Shown here: piece by piece, positions 17,060 to 26,169 of the stretch
Position numbering within the stretch: the stretch's first letter is position 1
Layout: each line of letters begins with the position of its first letter
Origin: Paracoccaceae bacterium
Lineage (GTDB): Bacteria; Pseudomonadota; Alphaproteobacteria; Rhodobacterales; Rhodobacteraceae
Direction of reading: 5' to 3'
Length of the DNA: 55,564 bases
Assembly (NCBI GenBank): GCA_024742575.1
Contig: JANSYF010000015.1
Location: 1-55,564 of the forward strand
The notes under the pieces: model-generated
Told to the model about the DNA's origin: nothing
What the model saw: only the letters and a program-made list of their open reading frames with translations
Database searches by the model: none
Position numbers and translations under genes: made by a program

Positions 17060-17716
17060 TTACGCCTCTTGGGGGTAACTGATCACTGAAAGATATCGTG
17101 CGGGCAGTTTGACAAGATTTTCTGGCCCGTGCGGTGCATCGGCATCAAAAAACAACGTATCACCCGGTTGCAGGTTATAAATCATGTCCCCGTGGCGGTA
17201 ATCCACCTCGCCTTCCAGCATATAGATCGTTTCGATTCCGGCATGCTGAAACGTGGGAAAGACGTCCGCTTCGTCTGATAGAGTGATCAAATATGGTTCT
17301 ACGATCACACCGCTGGCATTGGCACCGATATGCCCAAGCAAGTTGTATTGGTGATTGGCGCGTGTTCCCGCGCGTTCTAATTCCACGCCTTGTCCAGCTT
17401 TGGTATGAACAGCGGTTCTGGACTCTTCGAAGCGGCGGAAAAATGCAGTCAAAGGAACAGACAATGCATGGGCAAGACTTTGCAAGGTGGTCAATGACGG
17501 AGAGGTGTTCCCGTTCTCGATCTTGGACAACATTCCGATGGATATCCCTGTGGTCGCAGAGAGTTCGGCAACGGTAACTTCCTGTTTACGGCGGTAGGCA
17601 CGAACTTCACGTCCGATTGCCACCTCCAGAACCTTTTCCCGGTTATCGACAACACGGTGAGGATCTTGGTGCAAAACGGTATTCGTTGTGGACATTCCGA
17701 CAGCTTGTTTATTCAT
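17060..17716 (-). CDS. XRE-family regulator with C-terminal cupin domain
   Basis: 218 residues from ATG 17716; a longer TTG start at 17728 is possible. The N-terminal helix-turn-helix (VAELSATTGISIGMLSKIEN) is followed by a cupin sensing domain (IETIYMLEGEVDYRHGDMIY and LQPGDTLFFDADAPHGPENL). Such regulators commonly bind small metabolites in the cupin and control nearby transport or catabolic operons, often amine or polyamine genes. Its placement inside the cluster, divergent from a GlxA-type regulator, makes it a strong candidate for control of dmm, mgd or tmo genes, but its effector is unknown. Confidence 0.85.
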   Translation of the reverse strand: MNKQAVGMSTTNTVLHQDPHRVVDNREKVLEVAIGREVRAYRRKQEVTVAELSATTGISIGMLSKIENGNTSPSLTTLQSLAHALSVPLTAFFRRFEESRTAVHTKAGQGVELERAGTRANHQYNLLGHIGANASGVIVEPYLITLSDEADVFPTFQHAGIETIYMLEGEVDYRHGDMIYNLQPGDTLFFDADAPHGPENLVKLPARYLSVISYPQEA

Positions 17717-17815
17717 CGCGACACCCAATATTTCTTGCTCCGCTCAACAGATAGCGTGACTTTTGATCGAATTGATCGATATTGTGGCACTATCCTTTCC
17801 CAGTAGTATAAACTT
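17717..17815. promoter_or_regulatory. divergent spacer of two regulators with tandem TTGATCGA
   Basis: The 99-base spacer between the XRE-cupin and GlxA/AraC genes contains TTGATCGA twice, at 17763-17770 and 17772-17779, a direct repeat with a 9-base period. This could be an auto-regulatory operator. No ribosome binding site stands out before ATG 17816. Confidence 0.35.
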
Positions 17816-18820
17816 ATGCACTCAGATGAAAACATCCACATAGGATTTCTGATTTTTCCGGGATTTCCTATGGCTTGCCTAACCTCAATGATCGAACCGC
17901 TGCGCGCGGCGAACGAGATTGTAGGTCGCGAGGTATTTGCATGGACGCTCATCTCCGAGGATGGAAACCGGGTCGAGGCCAGCGCACGCGTTGGTTTTGA
18001 TCCTGATGTGGCGCTTGGGCAAGTCCAGAGGCTTGATCAGCTTTACCTGCTCAGCGATCCGTCTTCCCAGTTCATGGATCGTCAAAACTCAAATGGGAAA
18101 CTCCGTAAGATGGCCCGCCACGGCACCACAATCGGAGCCATAAGCGGCGGCGTGTTTCCCCTTGCGCGATCAGGTTTGCTGGATGGGCATGCAGCATCCG
18201 TACACTGGTGCTACGCAGCCGCGTTCGCAGAAGAATTCCCGGATTTCACGCCTTCCACAGATGTGATTAGCATCGACGCGCGACGCTTAACCGCGTCAGG
18301 GGCGGCTGCTGCATTTGACCTTTCCCTGCATTTGATCGAAAGCGCCGTCGGTGCAGGTGTGGCGACCGAAGTAGCGTGCTGGTTTCAGCATCCGATGATG
18401 CGGGGGCAGGGGGTCCCGCAACGCAAACCGACCTTTGCCGCCGAAAGCACCAACGACATGCTACCTCGCATGGTCCGTGACGCGATTGCGATGTTTACCG
18501 ATCACCTCGAAGATCCGCTGAATATCTCCGATGTCGCGCGCGAGGTCGGTGTTTCAGTCCGTCAGCTTGAACGTGTGTTCCATAACACCACAGGCAGAAC
18601 GCCTCTTGTGTACTACCGATCCCTGCGCATGCATAAAGCAAGGCAGCTGCTGCTTTACGGTAATTATACGATATCTGAGGTTTCCACAGCTGTCGGCTAT
18701 GCTTCTTCTTTTACGTTGATCAAAAATTACACCGAAGTTTTTGGCATCCATCCCAAGGAAGACCGTAAGAAAGTTAATATGTTCCGTTCGGACAACAACC
18801 GGGCTGCACCCTTGGCCTAA
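17816..18820 (+). CDS. GlxA-family AraC-type transcriptional regulator
   Basis: 334 residues. The first about 190 form a DJ-1/PfpI-type amidotransferase-like domain (IHIGFLIFPGFPMACL, GAISGGVFPLARSGLL). The C-terminal 100 residues are an AraC DNA-binding domain (ISDVAREVGVSVRQLERVF, SEVSTAVGYASSFTLIKNYTE). This is the layout of GbdR, SouR and CdhR, which sense dimethylglycine, sarcosine and carnitine. In this cluster a methylated amine or N-methylglutamate is a plausible effector (inference). The stop overlaps the convergent mgdD stop by four bases, so transcription could interfere. Confidence 0.88.
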   Translation: MHSDENIHIGFLIFPGFPMACLTSMIEPLRAANEIVGREVFAWTLISEDGNRVEASARVGFDPDVALGQVQRLDQLYLLSDPSSQFMDRQNSNGKLRKMARHGTTIGAISGGVFPLARSGLLDGHAASVHWCYAAAFAEEFPDFTPSTDVISIDARRLTASGAAAAFDLSLHLIESAVGAGVATEVACWFQHPMMRGQGVPQRKPTFAAESTNDMLPRMVRDAIAMFTDHLEDPLNISDVAREVGVSVRQLERVFHNTTGRTPLVYYRSLRMHKARQLLLYGNYTISEVSTAVGYASSFTLIKNYTEVFGIHPKEDRKKVNMFRSDNNRAAPLA

Positions 18821-19380
18821 GCTGTGGATTCGGCCGCTGTCATCAGTGCATGATGCAATGTCCCGGCAGAGGCGCGCGGTCCAATGACGCGAAGATGATC
18901 CGCGCCAGTGTGGCGGATCACAAAGCACCCCAACTGGTGAATGATCGTCCGACGGGCCTCTAGGGTCTGCATCTTGCGGATAGGGACGGCACACAGGCGT
19001 TCCGTCACATCTTCCATGCCTGCACCGACCAAGTCGAAACAGACCCACGCACCTGATTGTTCAGTCACCGATGCACAGCCCGTGAAACGGTCCTTGAGAT
19101 CATCAGCCAAAAGTTCGTGTGTTTCCTTTGGCGCTTCGATCATCCATTGATCCGGCCCCATCCAAAACCCGGACTCAGGTTCTCCCAGCACAGCCTGACC
19201 CGGCGCGGGAACTGCCCCAAGTAAGTCCTGCATGTGCTTATTGCATTCGTCCTCTGACCCAAGCCGTGCTGCCACTGATGCCAGTGCCAGACCGTCGTTT
19301 TCGGATATGGTGATATGAGGAAACGTGTCTGTGCGCGGCTCAGAACCGCCAAGCGCCGTGATGGTTTTCAGATCATGCAC
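18817..19380 (-). CDS. mgdD: N-methylglutamate dehydrogenase, SoxG-like subunit
   Basis: 187 residues resembling the gamma subunit of heterotetrameric sarcosine oxidase: GFWMGPDQWMIEAP, DLVGAGMEDVTERLCAVPIR and CFVIRHTGADHLRVIGPRA. It is the last of four genes in the order SoxB-D-A-G that, next to mgs and gmaS, encode N-methylglutamate dehydrogenase, which converts N-methylglutamate to glutamate and a one-carbon unit. Overlaps the end of mgdC by eight bases. Confidence 0.88.
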   Translation of the reverse strand: MHDLKTITALGGSEPRTDTFPHITISENDGLALASVAARLGSEDECNKHMQDLLGAVPAPGQAVLGEPESGFWMGPDQWMIEAPKETHELLADDLKDRFTGCASVTEQSGAWVCFDLVGAGMEDVTERLCAVPIRKMQTLEARRTIIHQLGCFVIRHTGADHLRVIGPRASAGTLHHALMTAAESTA

Positions 19381-22312
19381 GAAGCCGTCCTCCTTCGGGG
19401 TCGATAAAGTGTGCGCTCACAATTTCCACCTCGGTTTCCACTTTGGTCAGCGGGCTGACTAATCGCATGCGTTCACCCATGCGTTCAGACCCGTTCTTTA
19501 GAAAACCCAACGCGATTGAGTGCCCAAGATTAGGCGAATAGCAAGCCGAGGTGACGTATCCCTGATCATGCGCGGCATCTACCGGCCCTGTCAGTGACAT
19601 CAAATGTGCCCCGGCAGGCACGGATGCCGCGGGATCAACGGGCTTGATCCCGATTTGCCGCAGATCATCATCCCTGTTCAGGCCCTCGCGTTCTGACAGA
19701 ATGGACCCGATGCTGTCTTTTTTCTTGGACACCATGCGCCCCATGCCAAGGTTCTGGGCAGTTGTTGTGCCGTTCAATTCGTTGCCGGCCGCGTGGCCTT
19801 TTTCGATACGCATGACGCCCAATGCCTCGGTGCCATAGGGTGTGATGTCGTATTCTGCACCAGCTTCCATGATCTTACGGATCAGTGCGTCGCCATAGGC
19901 AGTTGGAACGGCAATTTCATAGGCCAGTTCACCGCTAAATGAGATGCGGAACAACCGCGCCCGCAGGCCTCCGCAAACGGTGATGTTGGCGCAGGCCATA
20001 AAGGGGAACGCCTCATTCGAGATGTCCTGATCCACGATCTTCTCAAGAACCTTCCGGCTGTTGGGGCCCGCGACGGCGTATTGCGCCCAGGCTTCGGTCG
20101 TCGAAATCAGCTGCACATCCATATCAGGGAACAGACACTGCCGGACAAACTCCATATGGCGGTAAACGGGCAGGGCGTTCGCGGTTGTCGTGGTCACCAC
20201 AAAATGATCTTCGGCAAGCCGCGCGGCGGTGCCATCATCCTTTGCAATACCGTCTTCGCGTAACATCAATCCATAGCGGGTCTTGCCGACATCAAGTTTG
20301 GCAAAGCCGTTGCAGTAGATTTTGTTAAGGAACTCGGCCGCGTCCGTGCCCTGAACGTCAACTTTGCCCAGTGTTGTTACATCGCAAACACCCACCGACC
20401 CACGCGTTGCCAGAACTTCGCGGTCCACACTCTCTCGCCAAGTTGTCTCGCCTGCGCGCGGAAACCATTGTGCGCGCAACCAGTTTCCGACTTCGACGAA
20501 AACGGCACCTTGTTCTTCGGCCCAAAGGTGGCTGGGCGTCAACCGCTTGGGGTGGAAGTCCTGACCACGATGTCGGCCGCCGAACACGCCGATGGCGGTA
20601 GGCGTATAAGGGGGGCGAAAAATCGTCGTGCCGACCTCCGGGATCGTTTTGCCAGCCAGTTCGGCCATGATGGCAAGGCCGCCCATGTTCGATGTTTTGC
20701 CCTGATCTGTCGCCATGCCCAGTGTGGTATAGCGTTTCAGGTGTTCAACTGACCGAAAGCCTTCTTGATGGCTGAGTTTGACGTCTTTGACGGTCACGTC
20801 GTTCTGTTGGTCAAGCCATGCACGGGAACAGCCTTCGACATACCAGAACGGTTTGACATTTACGGGCGCATCTTCGGCCTGTGGCAGATCTGGAATGTCT
20901 CCAGTCAGATCAATCGCAAGTTTTGCCGCTTGCGCACCGCTGCGCAAAGCACCGGCTGTCGACATGTCTCCTGCCGCGGCGCCTGCAACCGTCATACCGG
21001 CGGGTAGGTGTTCGCCCGGCACAAACGCCGCGATCGCCTCGTTCCACACCGGCCGCCCGCGCTGGTGGCATGTCAAATTCACGTTGGGATTCCAACCGCC
21101 AGACACGCCCAACGCGCCACATTCCAGCATGCGTGTCGACCCATTCGCCAGCTTCAGCTCAACAAAGGACAAGCCAAGACGGCCTCTGGTGTCAACAACT
21201 TGCCCTTCAAGAACCTCGTAATCATAGGTCTTGGGTGCGTCAGGTCGAACATCCACAACGGCAGCGATCTTGATACCTTTTGCATGCAAGTCTGCTGCGG
21301 TCCTGTGCCCATCATCGTTGTTGGTGAAAATGGCAACGCGCTTGTCCGCTGTGACAGAGAACCTGTTGGCGTAAGTCCGCAAAGCGGATGCCAGCATGAT
21401 GCCGGGGCGATCATTGTTTTCAAAGGCGATCGGTCGTTCCGTCGCGCCTGCTGCCAGAACCGTCCTCTTTGTGTATATACGCCACAGGATTTGGCGTGGT
21501 TTGCCAGCGTCGGGTGTGTGGACATGATCGCTGACCCGCTCGACCGCACCGTAGATGCCGTGATCAAAAGCACCGATGACAGTGGTGCGCGACATGACCC
21601 GGACATTGGGCAGGGTTTCCAATTCAGCGATGATCCCAGCGGCCCAGTCCGCACCACTGTCATCGCCAAGCGAAAACGTCTCACTGTTGAGGCGTCCGCC
21701 CATACGGAAATCCTCGTCCGCAAGGATCACGTCACAACCAGCCCGTCCCGCTGTCAATGCCGCGGCAAGTCCCGCAGGACCGCCCCCGATAATCAACAGG
21801 TCACAGTGCAGGAACCCTTTGTCGTAGACATCGGGATCGTCCTTTAACGACAGCGATCCAAGACCAGCTGCATGACGGATTATCGGCTCGTAGAGTTTCT
21901 CCCAGAAAGCGGCAGGCCACATGAACGTCTTGTAGTAGAAACCTGCTGTCAGAAAGTTGGACAAGCGGTCATTGATCGACAGGAGATCAAATTTCAGAGA
22001 CCCTAGGCGGTTCTGACTTTTGGCGAACAGCCCGTCATAAAGCTCTGTTGTTGTGGCGCGAGTGTTGGGTTCCTGACGCGCACCATCGCGCAGTTCGACC
22101 AACGCATTTGGTTCTTCGGAACCGGCGGTAAGCGGGCCACGGGGGCGGTGGTACTTGAACGAACGGCCCATCAGGCGCACACCGTTTGCCAGCAAAGCAG
22201 AGGCCAACGTATCCCCGGGATGGCCTTGGTAAGATTTACCATCAAACGTAAAGCTGTGGGTGGTACTGCGGTCGATTTGCCCGCCTGTCGCGATCCGGTT
22301 TTTCTGGGTCAT
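19373..22312 (-). CDS. mgdC: N-methylglutamate dehydrogenase, SoxA-like alpha subunit
   Basis: 979 residues. In order: an N-terminal ferredoxin-like region (FDGKSYQGHPGDTLASALLA, then SFKYHRPRGP), an NAD-binding fold with LLIIGGGPAGLAAALTAGRAG near 175, an oxidoreductase middle, and a C-terminal GcvT domain (DVTTLGKVDVQGTDAAEFL, FRISFSGELAYEIAVP, LGVMRIEKGH) that binds tetrahydrofolate in sarcosine oxidase. The enzyme oxidises the N-methyl group of N-methylglutamate and gives 5,10-methylene-tetrahydrofolate. Overlaps mgdB at its start and mgdD at its end. The naming rests on gene context, since sequence alone does not exclude sarcosine oxidase. Confidence 0.88.
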   Translation of the reverse strand: MTQKNRIATGGQIDRSTTHSFTFDGKSYQGHPGDTLASALLANGVRLMGRSFKYHRPRGPLTAGSEEPNALVELRDGARQEPNTRATTTELYDGLFAKSQNRLGSLKFDLLSINDRLSNFLTAGFYYKTFMWPAAFWEKLYEPIIRHAAGLGSLSLKDDPDVYDKGFLHCDLLIIGGGPAGLAAALTAGRAGCDVILADEDFRMGGRLNSETFSLGDDSGADWAAGIIAELETLPNVRVMSRTTVIGAFDHGIYGAVERVSDHVHTPDAGKPRQILWRIYTKRTVLAAGATERPIAFENNDRPGIMLASALRTYANRFSVTADKRVAIFTNNDDGHRTAADLHAKGIKIAAVVDVRPDAPKTYDYEVLEGQVVDTRGRLGLSFVELKLANGSTRMLECGALGVSGGWNPNVNLTCHQRGRPVWNEAIAAFVPGEHLPAGMTVAGAAAGDMSTAGALRSGAQAAKLAIDLTGDIPDLPQAEDAPVNVKPFWYVEGCSRAWLDQQNDVTVKDVKLSHQEGFRSVEHLKRYTTLGMATDQGKTSNMGGLAIMAELAGKTIPEVGTTIFRPPYTPTAIGVFGGRHRGQDFHPKRLTPSHLWAEEQGAVFVEVGNWLRAQWFPRAGETTWRESVDREVLATRGSVGVCDVTTLGKVDVQGTDAAEFLNKIYCNGFAKLDVGKTRYGLMLREDGIAKDDGTAARLAEDHFVVTTTTANALPVYRHMEFVRQCLFPDMDVQLISTTEAWAQYAVAGPNSRKVLEKIVDQDISNEAFPFMACANITVCGGLRARLFRISFSGELAYEIAVPTAYGDALIRKIMEAGAEYDITPYGTEALGVMRIEKGHAAGNELNGTTTAQNLGMGRMVSKKKDSIGSILSEREGLNRDDDLRQIGIKPVDPAASVPAGAHLMSLTGPVDAAHDQGYVTSACYSPNLGHSIALGFLKNGSERMGERMRLVSPLTKVETEVEIVSAHFIDPEGGRLRA

Positions 22313-22596
22313 TTGCTGCGTCCCCGCGAACGTGCCACATCACGGGCCAATTCGACTTTGGAAATCTCGTGTGTGACTGTGTTGCGCGTGATGACAAGCC
22401 AGGATCGGTCGCCTGCCTCGTGGAACCACAATTCCTGATGCCAACCAGCGGGATTGTCGCGCAGGTAGCCGTATTCAAAGAAATCGTGCGCAGCGGTTTC
22501 GGATTGCCAGTCTGGCCTGTCGATCAACCTGGCGTCGCCCAAGTATGTGAACTCGGCGGCATCGCGTGGACCCAGAAGGGGATGTTCGATAATCAT
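22309..22596 (-). CDS. mgdB: N-methylglutamate dehydrogenase, SoxD-like delta subunit
   Basis: 95 residues. The sarcosine oxidase delta subunit normally binds zinc through a CPxCG start and a later Cys in a GCRxWF segment. Here these read HPLLG and GDRSWL, and the whole protein has no cysteine, so the usual zinc site is absent. The remaining body (AEFTYLGDARLIDRP, YLRDNPAGWHQELWFHEAG, ITRNTVTHEI) is clearly SoxD-like. It is located between SoxB-like and SoxA-like genes. The loss of zinc ligands may be a mark of N-methylglutamate-type enzymes. Confidence 0.85.
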   Translation of the reverse strand: MIIEHPLLGPRDAAEFTYLGDARLIDRPDWQSETAAHDFFEYGYLRDNPAGWHQELWFHEAGDRSWLVITRNTVTHEISKVELARDVARSRGRSK

Positions 22597-22609
22597 GTAA
22601 CGCGACCTC

Positions 22610-23860
22610 TCAATGCAGGTTGGGCTGATTGCCCATCCCTTTTTCGTCGATCATCAGGCCCTTTTCGAAACGGTCGAACCGGTACGCGGTGGCTGTGGGA
22701 TGTGGTGTGTCGCGCGCGAGCAGATGGGCAAAACAGAACCCACTCGCCGGGGTCGCCTTGAATCCGCCATAGCACCAGCCGCCGTTGAAATAGAGCCCGT
22801 CGATGTGGGTCTTGTCGATGATTGGTGAACCATCCATACTCATGTCCATAATGCCGCCCCACATCCGCAACAGCCGGGCGCGGCCAAACGCCGGGAAGAT
22901 GGCCATGCCGCCTTCACACACGTCTTCCACAACAGGCAAATTTCCACGCTGTGCGTAGGAATTGTAACCGTCTATATCGCCGCCGAAGACCAGCCCGCCT
23001 TTGTCGGACTGACTGACATAGAAATGTCCTGCGCCAAAGGTGATGACGCCCGGCAGGACAGGCTTGAGACCCTCAGAGACAAAAGCCTGCAGCACATGGC
23101 TTTCGATGGGCAGGCGCATTTCCGCCTTTGCCATCAGACGTCCCGATGAACCGGCAACTGCGCAACCAACTTTTGCGGCACCTATAAACCCACGCGATGT
23201 TTCGACACCCAGGCACTTGCCGTTTTCGATACGGAACCCCGTCACTTCGCAATTCTGGATGATGTCAACGCCGCGACTGTCGGCACCACGCGCATATCCC
23301 CACGCGACCGCATCATGGCGCACTGTGCCGCCCCGGTGTTGGGCAAGCCCGCCTTTGATTGGAAAGCGCGCGTCTTCGGTGTTCAGGAATGGATAGCGTT
23401 CCTTGATCTGTGCGGTTGTCAGCAACTCGGCATCTGCACCATTGAGGATCATCGCATTGCCGCGCCGGACAAAAGCATCCCGCTGCGCGTCAGAGTGGAT
23501 GAGGTTCAGAATTCCACGCTGCGAGATCATTGCGTTGTAGTTGAAGTCTTGCTCAAGGCCCTCCCACAACTTCAGCGAAAACTCATAGAATGGTTCGTTG
23601 CCGTCCAGCAGGTAATTTGACCGAATGATCGTTGTGTTGCGTCCAACGTTGCCGCCCCCGATCCAGCCCTTCTCAAGAACCGCGATGCGCTTCTGCTTGA
23701 ACTCTTTCGCAAGATAGTACGCTGTCGCAAGGCCGTGGCCGCCGCCGCCAATTATGACGATATCGTAGCTCGCCTGTGGCTCGGGATCGCGCCATGCAGG
23801 GGTCCAGCCTTTGTGTCCCATCAAGGCCTCTTTCAGAACCTTGAAACCCGAATAGCGCAT
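22610..23860 (-). CDS. mgdA: N-methylglutamate dehydrogenase, SoxB-like beta subunit
   Basis: 416 residues from ATG 23860 (GGGAT upstream); a frame reaching 24097 would run into the tmoX leader. FAD-binding motif DIVIIGGGGHGLATAYYLA near residues 33-51, and the RHDAVAWGYARGAD segment, in which sarcosine oxidase beta carries the His that covalently holds FMN. The C-terminal YFNGGWCYGGFKATPASG is typical. It is the first gene of mgdABCD and has the catalytic flavin site. Its promoter region, shared with tmoX, carries a T-tract/TTCTTAC element on the minus strand. Confidence 0.9.
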   Translation of the reverse strand: MRYSGFKVLKEALMGHKGWTPAWRDPEPQASYDIVIIGGGGHGLATAYYLAKEFKQKRIAVLEKGWIGGGNVGRNTTIIRSNYLLDGNEPFYEFSLKLWEGLEQDFNYNAMISQRGILNLIHSDAQRDAFVRRGNAMILNGADAELLTTAQIKERYPFLNTEDARFPIKGGLAQHRGGTVRHDAVAWGYARGADSRGVDIIQNCEVTGFRIENGKCLGVETSRGFIGAAKVGCAVAGSSGRLMAKAEMRLPIESHVLQAFVSEGLKPVLPGVITFGAGHFYVSQSDKGGLVFGGDIDGYNSYAQRGNLPVVEDVCEGGMAIFPAFGRARLLRMWGGIMDMSMDGSPIIDKTHIDGLYFNGGWCYGGFKATPASGFCFAHLLARDTPHPTATAYRFDRFEKGLMIDEKGMGNQPNLH

Positions 23861-23969
23861 GTCAGGAATCCCTTTTTTTCTGCAACTTGCCCTAACAAAA
23901 GTAGGAATACCGCTCGAGATTGGACATCGATCATTGCATTTGCGACATCGCTTAATCGCCCAACGATTA

Positions 23970-23990
23970 GGCACTAGTAAGAAAAAAACT
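23970..23990. promoter_or_regulatory. minus-strand T-tract + TTCTTACTAGT element (mgdA/tmoX)
   Basis: On the minus strand, a run of seven T is followed by TTCTTACTAGTGCC (plus coordinates 23970-23983), 110 bases before mgdA. It matches the elements at 6299 and 11292 in the T-tract and the TTCTTA part but lacks the GGTAAA end. Confidence 0.4.
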
Positions 23991-24019
23991 TGATTGAGAG
24001 GAAAATGCTGCGAATGTGA

Positions 24020-25075
<1,056 letters not shown>

Positions 25076-25101
25076 GCCACCATTTCTGACCTATAAATGA
25101 T

Positions 25102-25124
25102 CCCCGTCCGAGTTTCGGGCGGGG
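25102..25124 (+). other. hairpin between tmoX and tmoW
   Basis: CCCCGTCCGA (25102-25111), loop GTT, TCGGGCGGGG (25115-25124): ten pairs with one G-T pair and no T-run after. A likely 3' stabiliser giving more TmoX than TmoWV. Confidence 0.7.
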
Positions 25125-25146
25125 ACACTTAACTGCAAGGATTACC

Positions 25147-26169
25147 ATGACCGCCGATAATCCCGTGATTTCCTGTAAAAATGTCTGGAAAATCTTCGGA
25201 CCTGATCCGGAGTCTTTCATAAAGAGCATGCCCGAGGGCATGAGCTTTGACGAGATCAGGGCCGCAGGATACATCGCTGGCGTAAAGGACGTCTCAATTG
25301 ATGTTCACAAGGGCGAGATGCTGGTCATCATGGGGCTGTCCGGTTCCGGAAAATCGACCTTGGTGCGGTGCTTTTCAAGATTGCATGACATCACCGGTGG
25401 AACGATCACGGTCGAAGGTCAGGACATCATGTCTTTGTCCGAAAAAGACCTTATTGAACTGCGACGGTCCAAGATGGGAATGGTTTTCCAGTCCTTTGGC
25501 TTACTTCCGCATAGGACAGTTCTCGAGAACATCGCTTTCCCGCTCGAAATGCGCGGGCAAGACAAACACACCCGGCGCGAACGCGCTTTGGAAGTTATCA
25601 AACTTGTCGGTCTGGAGGGGCGCGAAGATTACTTTCCACGCGAACTTTCAGGGGGACAACAGCAGCGCGTCGGTATTGCACGCAGCCTCGCCATCGAGCC
25701 TGATATCTGGTTTCTTGACGAACCTTTCAGCGCCCTTGACCCCTTGATCCGTAAAGAGATGCAAGACGAATTCTTGCGCTTGCAACAGCTATTGAACAAG
25801 ACGATTGTTTTTATCACCCACGATTTTGACGAGGCGCTTCGCCTCGCAGATCGCATCGCGATCATGAAGGATGGTGCGGTGGAGCAATGCGATACACCGG
25901 ACCAGATCGTTCTGCACCCGGCGACGGAATACGTCCGCAAATTCACCGAAGACATCGACAAGGCCCGTGTGGTTCACGCAGGTGTCTTGGCACAGGCGCA
26001 AGCAGTGGGCGAAGGCGAACCGCAAGATTCCCGCGCGACAGTGCATGATATGGCCCGGATGTTGGTCAACGACTCCCGAGAATTCATCCCCGTTCAAAAG
26101 AACGGCACTGTTATCGGCGCCATGCCACGAAAGGACGCGCTTGATATACTTCTGGGCGACAACGCATGA
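25147..26169 (+). CDS. tmoW: TMAO ABC transporter ATP-binding protein
   Basis: 340 residues of the ProV/OpuAA family. Walker A GLSGSGKST, Q-loop MVFQSFGLLPHRTVLEN, signature LSGGQQQRVGIARSLA, Walker B IWFLDEPFSALD, and the H-loop FITHD. An unusually long N-terminal extension (KSMPEGMSFDEIRAAGYIAGVK) precedes the core, as is common in this family, and the C-terminal part after residue 240 resembles a degraded CBS regulatory region. Overlaps tmoV by four bases. Confidence 0.9.
   Translation: MTADNPVISCKNVWKIFGPDPESFIKSMPEGMSFDEIRAAGYIAGVKDVSIDVHKGEMLVIMGLSGSGKSTLVRCFSRLHDITGGTITVEGQDIMSLSEKDLIELRRSKMGMVFQSFGLLPHRTVLENIAFPLEMRGQDKHTRRERALEVIKLVGLEGREDYFPRELSGGQQQRVGIARSLAIEPDIWFLDEPFSALDPLIRKEMQDEFLRLQQLLNKTIVFITHDFDEALRLADRIAIMKDGAVEQCDTPDQIVLHPATEYVRKFTEDIDKARVVHAGVLAQAQAVGEGEPQDSRATVHDMARMLVNDSREFIPVQKNGTVIGAMPRKDALDILLGDNA

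Noticed and set aside
18817..23860. Ordinary heterotetrameric sarcosine oxidase operon
   Set aside because: The subunit types match, but the context (mgs, gmaS, dmm, tmm) and the absence of zinc cysteines in the delta subunit favour N-methylglutamate dehydrogenase; sequence alone cannot fully exclude sarcosine oxidase.
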